In this document: piece after piece, positions 24,842-34,231 of the stretch | Layout: the number at the start of each line of letters is the position of its first letter | Numbering within the stretch: position 1 is the first letter of the stretch | DNA from: GWE2-42-39 sp963668595 | GTDB taxonomy: Bacteria; Bacteroidota; Bacteroidia; Bacteroidales; Prolixibacteraceae | Assembly (NCBI GenBank): GCA_963668595.1 | Contig: OY764876.1 | Coordinates: 4,030,001 to 4,094,000, forward strand | DNA: 64,000 bases | Direction: 5' to 3' | Notes under the pieces: model-generated | What the model was told of the DNA's origin: nothing | The model's input: only the letters and a program-made list of their open reading frames with translations | The model's database searches: none | Program-made: the position numbers and the translations under genes

Positions 24842-24880
24842 AAAAATGCCATCAGGAGTTTGGTCGTGATGGCATTTTTG
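24842..24880 (-). terminator. Terminator of the DUF4831 gene
   Basis: AAAAATGCCATCA (24842-24854) pairs with TGATGGCATTTTT (24867-24879). Confidence 0.85.
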
Positions 24881-24887
24881 TTTTGCG

Positions 24888-26006
24888 TTATTCGAAGCGG
24901 ACAACCGATTTAATGGCTCCGGTTTGCGGATGAAAATCGAGGCGGCAACTACCATCGAGCAGATGTGCCGGAACTGGTGAAACCTCGCCAAACTGGGCAA
25001 TGGTTGCACGACTTGTTGCCAGTACATTCACTCCATTTGAAATGGTAATTGCTGCTTTGCCTGGCAAACGATAGTAAACGCCTGTTTGCGTGGCAAGCGG
25101 ATCAGCCTGATTGGCTTGTTTTTTTATCTGGTTGCTCAGATCGTCCAGTTTGTCCACGTCAATAATGATGGGTTTGCCTGATAGATCTGTTTTGGGTAAA
25201 ACGCCTTTGTTTTCGGCAAAACGGAAAATTACTTCGCCTTTGGTGCTGTTTTCGCCCGGAATATAATCAAAGCTGTATTGCATTTTCGAACTGTATTCTT
25301 TGCCAATGAACAGAGCCAGTTGTTCGCGCTCCAGATCGGCCAGCTCTTTTGCCATTACTTCAAACGATTTTCCATCCGGAAGAGGTTCGTCGTCAGCATT
25401 GGTAAGCAGGCGGAAACGTGCATTGCGAAGCGTGAAAATGGTTTCAGCAGCTTCGGCAGCTTTTTCTTCCATTGTTTTGGGAACCATTTTGTAACGGTGT
25501 GCCGAATCGGCTTTGGCATACATGCCCCACATCGATAAGTCGGTGAAAGGGAAATCGGCCTGCAATGTTTCACCCAGCATTGAGTTGGTAGGGAAAACTT
25601 CCAGATCGCTTTGCGAGTCAGAATTGATGCACGATATTAAACCATCAGCAGTAAGTCCCAGCAGTGATGCAACTGATCCGCTTGCTTTGTAAACTTGTTG
25701 CGGATCGGGCTCTGCAAATGTTTCGATATTCATTTGCTGCAGCTCCCACTTTTCGTTATTTGATGTGGCCACATTTTCAATGCCTAAATATTTTTGAGCG
25801 TAAACAGCATACGGTCCGGCGATGCGTACTTTTTTTTGCGCAATTACCTGTACCCGTATTCCGGTACGAGGCAGTGTATAAACTACTCCGCCTGTTACCT
25901 CCGTGGCAACGGTTTCTCCTTCTGTTTTCTTTTTGTCGTCTTTGGTGGCCGCAAAAAGGCTATTGCCTATGCACACCAGCAAAAACACTGCAAGGAACTG
26001 TCTCAT
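24888..26006 (-). CDS. DUF4831 family secreted protein
   Basis: 372 residues with a signal peptide (MRQFLAVFLLVCIGNSLFAA). The body matches DUF4831, a Bacteroidota family: VVYTLPRTGIRVQVIAQKK, then AGPYAVYAQKYLGIENV, a central LYGRANSE-like acidic helix, and a C-terminal segment RLPGKAAITISNGVNVLATS. Function is unknown; it is probably periplasmic. The next gene upstream on the same strand is the Plug protein, 88 bases away, but a promoter element lies between them. Confidence 0.88.
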   Translation of the reverse strand: MRQFLAVFLLVCIGNSLFAATKDDKKKTEGETVATEVTGGVVYTLPRTGIRVQVIAQKKVRIAGPYAVYAQKYLGIENVATSNNEKWELQQMNIETFAEPDPQQVYKASGSVASLLGLTADGLISCINSDSQSDLEVFPTNSMLGETLQADFPFTDLSMWGMYAKADSAHRYKMVPKTMEEKAAEAAETIFTLRNARFRLLTNADDEPLPDGKSFEVMAKELADLEREQLALFIGKEYSSKMQYSFDYIPGENSTKGEVIFRFAENKGVLPKTDLSGKPIIIDVDKLDDLSNQIKKQANQADPLATQTGVYYRLPGKAAITISNGVNVLATSRATIAQFGEVSPVPAHLLDGSCRLDFHPQTGAIKSVVRFE

Positions 26007-26035
26007 GATTATTGTTTGTGTTTTAGTTTAGATGC

Positions 26036-26043
26036 CAAAAATA
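26036..26043 (-). promoter_or_regulatory. Predicted -7 element for the DUF4831 gene
   Basis: The minus strand reads TATTTTTG, an exact TAnnTTTG match, 29 bases upstream of the ATG at 26006. Confidence 0.5.
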
Positions 26044-26094
26044 AGGATTCTCTTAGCAAATGCGAAAATCCATTTGTTAAAAAGTATTATCGCG

Positions 26095-27384
26095 CTAGGG
26101 TTTCGAATTAAGTTGACGAAATCCAACCAGTCGGGTATAGCGACTGCCTGGCCCTTTGTAGTAAACCAGCACCTGATAGTCGTTTTCGGTTTCGCTGAAA
26201 CTGCCTTCAATGTTGGTTGCATCGGCTACCGAGGCACCTGCCGGAACGTAAACATACTGATAATTGTAATAGCCCTGTTTAAGTAAAAGTGTCAGTTCGT
26301 AGGCTGCGGTTTTCGGATTCCATGTCATTTGGTTGCTTTTGTTGGCATTCCAGTCGGTGAGCGCCCCAAAAACATTCACGCTGCCACCAATGAGTGGAGC
26401 AGGCAAAGGAAGTGTGAAGTGTACAAAAGTGTAATCGCACTCGGTATCAAAATCCTGTACTCTGTCCTGGCTTTCAATCACAAAATTGCCATTCATTTCC
26501 TTGTTCGGGAAGTATTTTTTATTGCTGCGAACTTCGTCGGTTAAAAGTGTTGCATGGTAATACGGACGGTGAAATTCGACCGACTGAACATTTTCGCCCG
26601 GATAGCGGTGTGTACGTATGTCGAACCAGCGAAACTCATTGCCGGCAGGGAAAATATTTTCTTTATTGTAGTCGTAGCTGAGCACTCCATCTCGAATGTA
26701 GAGAGGCTTGAGTCGGGTGATTGCGTTGTCGTGTCGCCGGTTTTGAGTCAGTATTACCCGAATGTCGTCGTGCGGATTTTGCACCTGTAGCCGGTCGGTA
26801 TATACATCAAAGTCAACTTCCTGGTTTTCTCCTTTGAATGGATCGAAAGTTGCCCGTTTAACTTTTCCTTCAATGCGCACCAGTGGTTCCAATACATGAA
26901 ACCGACGCGTTAAAACCAACTTTTCTTTGTCCTTGTCTTCGTAAATCACAATGGCATAATTGCCCGAATATTTCAGCTTAATATTTTCGTTTGGAATGGC
27001 AAGCAGGTAATTCACGTATTTCACGGTGGTGTTCATCGAAAAGGCATAGTCGGTGAGCTGGTTTTCTGTAAAACCTTCGAGGTATTCGGTTTGTATCAGG
27101 TGCGATTCGTTCCAGTCGGCATCGCAATGGATGATGGTGTACCAGTAGTCTTTGGCTTCGCTGGCCAATTCGTCGAATTTCAGGAGCAGAGGTGTGTCGC
27201 TGTTCAGTTCATATATCGGGTTCGAAAGTTCGTTGCCGTCGCGAAAGATTTGCACGCTTTTTATTTCTTCGCGATAGACAGCATTCTGGTAAAAGAAACG
27301 ATTTGAATCTTTCCCGTCAGCAAAAGAAATTAACGAAATAATAACGTAGAAAAGAGTGAAAAAAACAGTCAGTTTTGTTCTCAT
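26095..27384 (-). CDS. Type IX secretion Plug protein (DUF5103)
   Basis: 429 residues from the ATG at 27384, which opens a signal peptide (KLTVFFTLFYVIISLISFA); a 17-codon upstream extension is rejected. The body is DUF5103: SVQIFRDGNELSNPIYELNS, LLKFDELASEAKDYWYTIIH, HCDADWNESHLIQTEYLEGF, and a C-terminal GALTDWNANKSNQMTWN early-set fold. In the Flavobacterium SprA structure a DUF5103 protein closes the periplasmic mouth of the type IX secretion translocon. Its presence implies the organism has type IX secretion; other parts of the machine are not in the window. Confidence 0.88.
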   Translation of the reverse strand: MRTKLTVFFTLFYVIISLISFADGKDSNRFFYQNAVYREEIKSVQIFRDGNELSNPIYELNSDTPLLLKFDELASEAKDYWYTIIHCDADWNESHLIQTEYLEGFTENQLTDYAFSMNTTVKYVNYLLAIPNENIKLKYSGNYAIVIYEDKDKEKLVLTRRFHVLEPLVRIEGKVKRATFDPFKGENQEVDFDVYTDRLQVQNPHDDIRVILTQNRRHDNAITRLKPLYIRDGVLSYDYNKENIFPAGNEFRWFDIRTHRYPGENVQSVEFHRPYYHATLLTDEVRSNKKYFPNKEMNGNFVIESQDRVQDFDTECDYTFVHFTLPLPAPLIGGSVNVFGALTDWNANKSNQMTWNPKTAAYELTLLLKQGYYNYQYVYVPAGASVADATNIEGSFSETENDYQVLVYYKGPGSRYTRLVGFRQLNSKP

Positions 27385-27515
27385 AGCGGGGATATTTTTA
27401 GGCAAAGAGTATGATTTTGGTTGCAAATAAACCATCTGTGTGCTGATTGATATTTATCACATAACGAACTGATATATTTAAATATTTTAATTCATAGAAG
27501 TTGCATGAGCAAAGA

Positions 27516-27546
27516 TTGTAAAAACTTATTTAAATCTTTACTTTTG
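27516..27546 (+). promoter_or_regulatory. Promoter of the nqr operon
   Basis: TTG at 27516-27518 and TACTTTTG at 27539-27546, separated by 20 bases, form a textbook Bacteroidota -33/-7 promoter 31 bases before the nqrA ATG. Confidence 0.7.
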
Positions 27547-27577
27547 TCAGCTTAAATTACAAACACAAGGGAATACA

Positions 27578-28930
27578 ATGTCAAAGGTTATCAAATTAAA
27601 ACGTGGATTAAATATCCGGTTGAAAGGGGAAGCTGAGCTGGTGTTGGAAAACGCCGGAACTTCGGACCGATATGCCCTGAAACCAACCGATTTCCCGGGT
27701 CTTGTTCCAAAGTTGACAGCCAAAGTTGACCAGGAAGTAAAAGCCGGTGAGCCATTGTTCTTCGACAAATACAACCCTTCCATTCTGTTTACATCTCCGG
27801 TGAGCGGGAAGGTGATTGCCGTGAACCGCGGTGAGCGCAGGAAGATACTGGAAGTTATTGTAGAGTCCGATGGAAAAGGAAATGCTGTTGAATTAGGCAA
27901 GGCTGAACCTCAGTCGCTTTCTGCTGAAGCGATTAAGGAGCTGTTGCTGAAAAGTGGTATTTGGCCTTTTATCAAACAACGTCCGTACGGATCGTTTGCC
28001 AAACCGGCTGATACGCCTCAAAATATTTTTATTTCGTGTTTCGATAGTGCACCACTTGGTCCCGACTACGAATTTATTTTGAGCAAAGAAACAGCTTCGT
28101 TTCAAACAGGAATCAATGCTCTGGCAAAATTGACCAGCGGGAAAGTTTACCTGGGAGTGAAAGCAACCAGCGCAAACGACATCTTTTCGAAAGTAAAAAA
28201 TGTAGAAGTGGTTGCGTTCGACGGACCTCATCCTGCCGGAAATGTGGGAATTCAGATTCATCACATTGCTCCGCTTAATAAAGGAGATCTTGCCTGGACT
28301 ATTAAACCGCAGGAGGTAGTTTTCATCGGTCGTCTTTTCGAAACCGGCAAAGTCGATTTTTCGAAAGTAGTAGCATTGACCGGAAGCGAAGTAAAAGCTC
28401 CGAAATATGTTCGTACTACTGTTGGAGCATCGGTTGCCTCGCTGGTAAAAGGAAAAACACTTCAGAAAAATAATGAACGTATTATTTCCGGAAACGTATT
28501 GACCGGAAACAAAGTGGACGCGGATAATTTCCTTGGTTATTTCCACGATCAGGTAACTGTTATTCCTGAAGGAGATGAGTATGAATTTATGGGCTGGGCC
28601 GATCCCGGTTTCGGTAAATTCACGGCAAGTAAAACTTACTTTTCGAAACTTTTCCCCAAGAAAGAATATGTATTGAATGCCAACTTGCACGGAGGTGAAC
28701 GTGCTTTTGTTTTGTCCGGACAGTATGAGAAATTTCTGCCCATGGATATTCTTCCGGTGTATTTGCTGAAAAGCATTCTGGCCGGCGATATCGATAAGAT
28801 GGAACAGCTTGGTATTTACGAAATCATTGAGGAAGATTTGGCACTGTGCGAATACGCCTGTACTTCGAAAGTAAAAGTACAAAACGTTGTGCGTCAGGGA
28901 TTGGATGTAATGATTAAAGAATTGGGGTAA
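27578..28930 (+). CDS. nqrA: Na+-translocating NADH:quinone reductase subunit A
   Basis: 450 residues, the usual length. The protein opens KVIKLKRGLNIRLKGEAELV, typical of NqrA, the cytoplasmic-side subunit involved in quinone binding. Other family segments are GLVPKLTAKVDQEVKAGEPL and GNVGIQIHHIAPLNKGDLAW. It is the first gene of a six-gene operon headed by a strong promoter. The complex oxidises NADH, reduces quinone and pumps Na+, so the organism builds a sodium gradient. Confidence 0.97.
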   Translation: MSKVIKLKRGLNIRLKGEAELVLENAGTSDRYALKPTDFPGLVPKLTAKVDQEVKAGEPLFFDKYNPSILFTSPVSGKVIAVNRGERRKILEVIVESDGKGNAVELGKAEPQSLSAEAIKELLLKSGIWPFIKQRPYGSFAKPADTPQNIFISCFDSAPLGPDYEFILSKETASFQTGINALAKLTSGKVYLGVKATSANDIFSKVKNVEVVAFDGPHPAGNVGIQIHHIAPLNKGDLAWTIKPQEVVFIGRLFETGKVDFSKVVALTGSEVKAPKYVRTTVGASVASLVKGKTLQKNNERIISGNVLTGNKVDADNFLGYFHDQVTVIPEGDEYEFMGWADPGFGKFTASKTYFSKLFPKKEYVLNANLHGGERAFVLSGQYEKFLPMDILPVYLLKSILAGDIDKMEQLGIYEIIEEDLALCEYACTSKVKVQNVVRQGLDVMIKELG

Positions 28931-28952
28931 TTGAATTTGTAATTTTACAACG

Positions 28953-30110
28953 ATGAGATTTATACAGAATATTTTCGAAAAAACGAAGCCCCATGTACAG
29001 AAAGGTGCCAAATATCATTGGTTACACTCTGTTCACGATGGCTTTTTTACTTTGTTTTTCGTTCAGAAAAACACCTCGAAATCAGGCACACACGTTCACG
29101 ACTACATCGACCTGAAACGGACGATGGGGCTTGTGGTGTTAGCTTTGGTTCCTGCCTTGCTGATGGGTATGTACAATACCGGCTACCAGCATTTTTCAGC
29201 AATTGGCGAATTGGCAACTGCCAGCTTCTTCCAGATTTTCTTCTACGGATTACTGAAAGTGCTGCCGATTGTAATGGTTTCGTATGTGGTTGGTTTGGGT
29301 ATTGAGTTTGTGTTTGCCCAAATACGCGGGCACGAAATTCAGGAAGGATTCCTCGTTTCAGGTTTCCTTATTCCTTTGGTGATGCCTGTAAATACTCCAC
29401 TTTGGATGATTGCCATAGCAACTGCTTTTGCTGTTGTTTTTGGTAAAGAAGTTTTTGGCGGAACCGGAATGAACATCTGGAACCCGGCTTTGGTGGCTCG
29501 TGCGTTCTTGTTTTTTGCCTATCCGGCTCAAATGTCGGGCGACTCGGTGTGGGTGAGCTTAGGCGGACAACAAGCCGTTGACAGCTTTACCGGAGCAACT
29601 CCGATGGCTCAGGCTGCTGCCGGCCATGCCACTATTGATGTGTGGAACTCTTTCCTTGGTTTGATTCCCGGATCAATTGGTGAAACATCAACTTTAGCAA
29701 TTCTTATTGGTGCTGCAATCCTGATTTTTACCGGCATTGGAAGCTGGAAAATTATGGCTTCAACCATCGCTGGTGGAGCGTTAATGGGACTTTTGCTGAA
29801 TATTTTTGCAGGCGATAACAGCTACATGGCTCTGCCTTTCTGGCAACACCTGATTATTGGTGGTTTCGCTTTTGGTGCTGTGTTTATGGCTACCGACCCG
29901 GTATCAGCTGCTCAAACTGAAACTGGAAAATGGATTTACGGCTTCCTGATTGGTACGCTGGCTATCCTGATTCGTGTAGTGAACCCGGCTTATCCGGAAG
30001 GAATGATGTTGGCCATTCTGCTGATGAATACTTTTGCTCCGCTAATCGACCATTATGTGGTACAGGGGAATATCAGCCGTCGTTTGAAACGCGCCAAAGT
30101 AAGTGCATAA
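28953..30110 (+). CDS. nqrB: Na+-NQR subunit B
   Basis: 385 residues with about ten transmembrane helices. The threonine that carries covalent FMN lies in SFTGATPMAQ, the conserved S-G-A-T-type motif. The cytoplasmic N-terminus (KPHVQKGAKYHWLHSVHDGF) is typical. It forms the main Na+ channel with NqrD and NqrE and holds FMN and riboflavin in the electron path. 22 bases separate it from nqrA. Confidence 0.97.
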   Translation: MRFIQNIFEKTKPHVQKGAKYHWLHSVHDGFFTLFFVQKNTSKSGTHVHDYIDLKRTMGLVVLALVPALLMGMYNTGYQHFSAIGELATASFFQIFFYGLLKVLPIVMVSYVVGLGIEFVFAQIRGHEIQEGFLVSGFLIPLVMPVNTPLWMIAIATAFAVVFGKEVFGGTGMNIWNPALVARAFLFFAYPAQMSGDSVWVSLGGQQAVDSFTGATPMAQAAAGHATIDVWNSFLGLIPGSIGETSTLAILIGAAILIFTGIGSWKIMASTIAGGALMGLLLNIFAGDNSYMALPFWQHLIIGGFAFGAVFMATDPVSAAQTETGKWIYGFLIGTLAILIRVVNPAYPEGMMLAILLMNTFAPLIDHYVVQGNISRRLKRAKVSA

Positions 30111-30129
30111 CCGAATAAAATCAGAAAAA

Positions 30130-30828
30130 ATGAATAGGAACGGTAATGTTTATACTTTCATATATGCCTCTGTAATGGTAATTCTTGTTGCTGCCTTACT
30201 TTCGGTAACAGCAATTGGTTTGAAACCATTTCAGACAAAAAATATTGAAATAGAGAAAAAACAAAGCATTCTGGCTTCAGTAAATATTGCTGCCGATGCA
30301 GCAACTGCTGAAGCAGTATATGCAGAGAAAATCGTTAACTCGTATGTAGTGAATGCGAAAGGCGAGGTGGTTGAAGGCGACGCTTTCAATGTGGATCTGA
30401 AAAAAGAACGCGCAAAAGCCGATGTAAACGAGCGTTTGTTTCCGGTTTTCGAATGTCAGTTAGACGGATCGATCAAATATATTTTACCTGTTTACGGTGC
30501 CGGACTTTGGGGACCTATCTGGGGATATGTTTCGGTTGAAAGCGATATGAATACCATTTACGGCGCCACTTTTGATCATCAGGGTGAAACTCCGGGATTG
30601 GGTGCCGAAATTAAAACCCTTGCATTCCAGAAACCTTTTGCCGGCAAAAAAATCTTTGACGAGCAGGGAAATTTTACTTCCATTATTGTTGCAAAATCAA
30701 ACGAAACTGCTCCTGCAGAACACAAAGTTGATGCAATTTCCGGAGGTACTATCACAAGTAAAGGTCTTCAGAAAATGTTGTTCGACGACCTGAGTTCATA
30801 CAAAGCGTTTTTGGAATCGAAAAAATAG
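30130..30828 (+). CDS. nqrC: Na+-NQR subunit C
   Basis: 232 residues from the ATG at 30130; an earlier in-frame start would overlap nqrB. One N-terminal membrane helix (FIYASVMVILVAALLSVTAI) anchors a periplasmic FMN-binding domain. The flavin-attachment motif is SGGTITSKG near the C-terminus, with GETPGLGAEI upstream, as in all NqrC proteins. Flavin transferase (ApbE) must act on it but is not encoded nearby. Confidence 0.96.
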   Translation: MNRNGNVYTFIYASVMVILVAALLSVTAIGLKPFQTKNIEIEKKQSILASVNIAADAATAEAVYAEKIVNSYVVNAKGEVVEGDAFNVDLKKERAKADVNERLFPVFECQLDGSIKYILPVYGAGLWGPIWGYVSVESDMNTIYGATFDHQGETPGLGAEIKTLAFQKPFAGKKIFDEQGNFTSIIVAKSNETAPAEHKVDAISGGTITSKGLQKMLFDDLSSYKAFLESKK

Positions 30829-30834
30829 AAGGAG

Positions 30835-31479
30835 ATGAGTGAGCCGTTATTTTCAAAGAAAAATTTAAAACTGCTGGGTGATCCAATCAACAGCAGCAAC
30901 CCGGTTACCGTACAGGTATTGGGTATTTGTTCGGCGCTTGCTGTAACTGCACAACTTAAGCCGGCTATTGTTATGGCCATTTCGGTTACTGCGGTAGTAG
31001 CTTTTGCAAACGTAATTATTTCGTTGCTTCGCAATACAATCCCTAACCGTATTCGTATTATCGTGCAGTTAGTTGTTATTGCAGCACTGGTAATTTTGGT
31101 TGACCAGGTGTTGAAAGCCTTCGTTTTCGATGTAAGCAAGCAGTTGTCCGTATTTGTTGGTTTGATTATTACCAACTGTATCCTGATGGGGCGTTTGGAA
31201 GCTTTTGCGCTGGGAAATAAGCCCTGGCCTTCGTTCCTCGACGGAATAGGTAATGGAGCCGGTTATGGCTTGATTCTGGTAATCGTGGCTTTCTTCCGCG
31301 AATTACTTGGTTCGGGCAGCTTACTTGGTTTCAAGGTAATTCCTGATAGCTGGTATATCGCCAACGGTGGTTTTTATTCCAACAACGGAATGATGATTCT
31401 TCCTCCAATGGCATTGATCGTGGTGGGTGTGATTATTTGGGTACAACGTAGCCGTAATCGCAAACTGATTGAAGACTAA
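30835..31479 (+). CDS. nqrD: Na+-NQR subunit D
   Basis: 214 residues, six transmembrane helices. Starts 6 bases after nqrC. Family segments: NPVTVQVLGICSALAVTAQL with the conserved cysteine that helps hold the membrane 2Fe cluster, and NCILMGRLEAFALGNKPWPS. Together with NqrE it forms the inverted-repeat core of the membrane electron path. Confidence 0.96.
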   Translation: MSEPLFSKKNLKLLGDPINSSNPVTVQVLGICSALAVTAQLKPAIVMAISVTAVVAFANVIISLLRNTIPNRIRIIVQLVVIAALVILVDQVLKAFVFDVSKQLSVFVGLIITNCILMGRLEAFALGNKPWPSFLDGIGNGAGYGLILVIVAFFRELLGSGSLLGFKVIPDSWYIANGGFYSNNGMMILPPMALIVVGVIIWVQRSRNRKLIED

Positions 31480-31505
31480 TTGCCAACTAAAAAATTGAAA
31501 GAGAT

Positions 31506-32123
31506 ATGGAAAATCTGATTAATATATTTGTCAAGTCAATCTTCATCGAAAACATGGTATTTGCATACTTCCTCGGAATGTGCTCGTACCTGGCTGTTTC
31601 GAAATCAGTAAAAACTGCCACTGGTTTAGGTATTGCCGTGGTTTTTGTGTTGGGTATTACCTTGCCGGTAAACTACCTGCTCGAAAATTATATCCTGAAA
31701 GAAGGTGCACTGAGCTGGTTGGGCGAAAGTTTTGCAACCGTTGATTTGAGCTTCTTGAGCTTCATCATGTTTATTGCTGTAATTGCTTCGATGGTGCAGT
31801 TGGTGGAAATGGTGGTAGAGAAATTTGCCCCGGTACTTTATACTCAGTTGGGTATTTTCCTTCCATTGATTGCTGTAAACTGTGCGATTTTAGGAGCTTC
31901 ATTGTTCATGCAGCAAAAAGCGTTTAATAATGTTGCCGAAGCAACTACTTACGGATTGGGTTCAGGTATTGGTTGGTTCCTGGCTATTATAGGGATTGCA
32001 GCTATTCGTGAAAAATTGCAATATTCACAAGTGCCTGCTCCGCTTCGTGGCCTGGGTATTACCTTTATTATAACCGGTCTGATGGGACTTGCTTTCATGG
32101 GCTTTATGGGAATCAAATTATAA
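31506..32123 (+). CDS. nqrE: Na+-NQR subunit E
   Basis: 205 residues, six transmembrane helices, opening with LINIFVKSIFIENMVFAYFL and containing FLGMCSYLAVSKSV and AVNCAILGASLFMQQ, whose cysteines help ligate the intramembrane iron centre shared with NqrD. Homologous to NqrD and to RnfE/RnfA; the operon context with NqrA and NqrF fixes it as NQR rather than RNF. Confidence 0.96.
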   Translation: MENLINIFVKSIFIENMVFAYFLGMCSYLAVSKSVKTATGLGIAVVFVLGITLPVNYLLENYILKEGALSWLGESFATVDLSFLSFIMFIAVIASMVQLVEMVVEKFAPVLYTQLGIFLPLIAVNCAILGASLFMQQKAFNNVAEATTYGLGSGIGWFLAIIGIAAIREKLQYSQVPAPLRGLGITFIITGLMGLAFMGFMGIKL

Positions 32124-32146
32124 CAGAAATTAAAACGTAGATAACG

Positions 32147-33406
32147 ATGATATTAGCTACTCAAACAACAGTTGTTATCACCAGTATTGTAATCTTCCTG
32201 TTGGTGATTATTGCACTGGTATCGATTCTGCTGTATGTGAAGAAAAAACTGACCCCGGAAGGAACTGTGAAGTTAAGCATCAATGAAGGCTATCTGGAAA
32301 TTGAAGCCGAACCGGGAAATACTTTGCTTTCAACACTGGGGAATAATAAAGTATTGTTGCCATCGGCTTGCGGTGGTGGTGGTACTTGCGGAATGTGCCG
32401 TTGCCAGGTAACCGAAGGCGGTGGTTCTATTCTTCCTACCGAAACTGGTTTCTTTACACGGAAAGAACAAAACGATCACTGGAGACTTGCTTGTCAGGTG
32501 AAAGTAAAAGAAGATTTGAAAATTCACATGCATCAGGAAATTTTGGGTGTGAAAAAATGGGAATGCGAAGTGGTTTCGAACGACAACGTGGCTACCTACA
32601 TTAAAGAATTCGTGGTGAAACTTCCCGAAGGAGAAACTCTCGATTTCAAATCGGGTGGATATATTCAGATCGATGTTCCGAAAATTGACGTGGACTTTAA
32701 AGACATGGAAATTGGCGAACAGTTCCGTCCTGAATGGGAACAATACGGCATGTTCGACCTGAAGATGAAAAATCCGGAACCAACTTTCCGTGCTTACTCA
32801 ATGGCCAACCACCCTGCCGAAGGAAACATTGTGATGCTGAATATTCGTATTGCAACTCCTCCTTTCGACCGCGTAAACGGTGGTTTCCAGAAAGTAAATC
32901 CAGGCGTTTGTTCTTCATACATCTTCTCGCGTAAACCGGGCGACAAAGTAATGGTTTCTGGCCCTTACGGCGAATTCTTCCTGAAGAACAACGATAACGA
33001 AATGATGTTTATCGGTGGTGGTGCAGGAATGGCTCCAATGCGTTCGCACTTGTTTCACTTGTTCCAAACAGTAAAAGAAACCAAAAAACGGGTGACTTTC
33101 TGGTACGGAGCTCGTTCGTGGAGAGAAGTTTTTTATTACGATCAATTCCGCGAAATAGAGAAAAACTATCCGAACTTTACCTTCAACCTGGCATTGTCCG
33201 ATCCGCAACCGGAAGACAACTGGACAGGACCAAAAGGTTTTATCCATCAGGTAATTTACGATACTTATTTGAGCAAACACGAAGAACCGGAAGAAATCGA
33301 CTACTATCTGTGTGGTCCGCCAATGATGAACTCGGCAGTAACCAAAATGCTGTACGAATTGGGAGTACCAAACGAGAATGTATTGTACGACGATTTCGGA
33401 AGCTAA
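32147..33406 (+). CDS. nqrF: Na+-NQR subunit F, NADH dehydrogenase subunit
   Basis: 419 residues: an N-terminal membrane helix, a 2Fe-2S ferredoxin domain with CGGGGTCGMCRCQV and a fourth cysteine in WRLACQV, an FAD domain with RAYSMANHP, and an NADH domain with GGGAGMAPMRSHLFH and DYYLCGPPMMN. It takes electrons from NADH at the cytoplasmic face and feeds the complex. It ends the nqr operon, followed by a terminator. Confidence 0.97.
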   Translation: MILATQTTVVITSIVIFLLVIIALVSILLYVKKKLTPEGTVKLSINEGYLEIEAEPGNTLLSTLGNNKVLLPSACGGGGTCGMCRCQVTEGGGSILPTETGFFTRKEQNDHWRLACQVKVKEDLKIHMHQEILGVKKWECEVVSNDNVATYIKEFVVKLPEGETLDFKSGGYIQIDVPKIDVDFKDMEIGEQFRPEWEQYGMFDLKMKNPEPTFRAYSMANHPAEGNIVMLNIRIATPPFDRVNGGFQKVNPGVCSSYIFSRKPGDKVMVSGPYGEFFLKNNDNEMMFIGGGAGMAPMRSHLFHLFQTVKETKKRVTFWYGARSWREVFYYDQFREIEKNYPNFTFNLALSDPQPEDNWTGPKGFIHQVIYDTYLSKHEEPEEIDYYLCGPPMMNSAVTKMLYELGVPNENVLYDDFGS

Positions 33407-33432
33407 TCCGCAACTTCAAGCAAAATCATACA

Positions 33433-33465
33433 AAGAGCTGTTCTGTTTTTCAGAGCAGCTCTTTT
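33433..33465 (+). terminator. Terminator of the nqr operon
   Basis: AAGAGCTG (33433-33440) pairs with CAGCTCTT (33456-33463), followed by T residues. Confidence 0.8.
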
Positions 33466-33568
33466 CTGTTGAATTATAGGAATGCTGTTGAAGTATTTGG
33501 TGCGGATGTTTTGATATTTTAGTTGATAAAATATTAATTTTAAGTCAGAATATTTATATCACTATCTG

Positions 33569-34219
33569 ATGGAGAAAGATAAACAGCAAGAATGGTTGCG
33601 AAACAATATAGTCAATTCAACAAAAGGAATGTCTCCACGTATGATATTGATTTTGTTATTCGTTTATGTTGATTATGATTCTAGGTGTCTGATTGATTGG
33701 CCATTTTCGAAAAAAGAAAAGAAAGAGCTTAGTAGAGCTCTATGTCTGAGAACTCTTTTCTTTTCTAATTTAGTTAATCGCGTACATCTTGATGGACGAA
33801 ATGAGTATGATAGTTTGAAAAAGATTGATGATGGAATTAGAGAAAGAAAGATGACAGATGAGGATAATTTATTCCTGTCAAATGTAGAAAAATATGAAGT
33901 GTTGCTTCCTCTGTTTTATGAAAACTTGAATAAGTTAAGTTGTGATATAGACGATAAAACTCAAAAAGACATGACAACAAAATGGTATAATAATTTGAAT
34001 TGGATATTTTTCATCGTATTTGTTCTTGTGTTGGTATTTGTAGGATATATTGTATTTAAAGGATGGGCAACAAAGCCTACTGTTAATATCGATTTTAATG
34101 TTGGGGAAATTATTGGTGGAACATTGATTGGTTCTGGTGCTTTACTGGCTGGTCGGGCTTATGCTAATAAATTGAAAAACGATAATCCTAATGGCCCGAA
34201 TGATGATAAAAGAGAATAA
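33569..34219 (+). CDS. Hypothetical membrane protein, AT-rich orphan
   Basis: 216 residues. The first 140 are soluble, helical and charged (WPFSKKEKKELSRALCLRTL); a membrane helix (NWIFFIVFVLVLVFVGYIVF) follows, then a glycine-rich hydrophobic segment (VGEIIGGTLIGSGALLAGRA) and a polar tail rich in Asn and Asp. No family recognised. GC content is clearly below that of nqr upstream. It lies 12 bases before a CPBP protease gene on the same strand and may be co-transcribed. The soluble-sensor/two-helix layout could suit a membrane-acting toxin or sensor, but nothing proves this. Confidence 0.6.
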   Translation: MEKDKQQEWLRNNIVNSTKGMSPRMILILLFVYVDYDSRCLIDWPFSKKEKKELSRALCLRTLFFSNLVNRVHLDGRNEYDSLKKIDDGIRERKMTDEDNLFLSNVEKYEVLLPLFYENLNKLSCDIDDKTQKDMTTKWYNNLNWIFFIVFVLVLVFVGYIVFKGWATKPTVNIDFNVGEIIGGTLIGSGALLAGRAYANKLKNDNPNGPNDDKRE

Positions 34220-34231
34220 TCTATTCCTCCG

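Noticed and set aside
27893..29011. 372-codon minus-strand frame across nqrA and nqrB
   Set aside because: Antisense shadow of two well-conserved genes; Phe, Ser and Arg rich with no recognisable motif.
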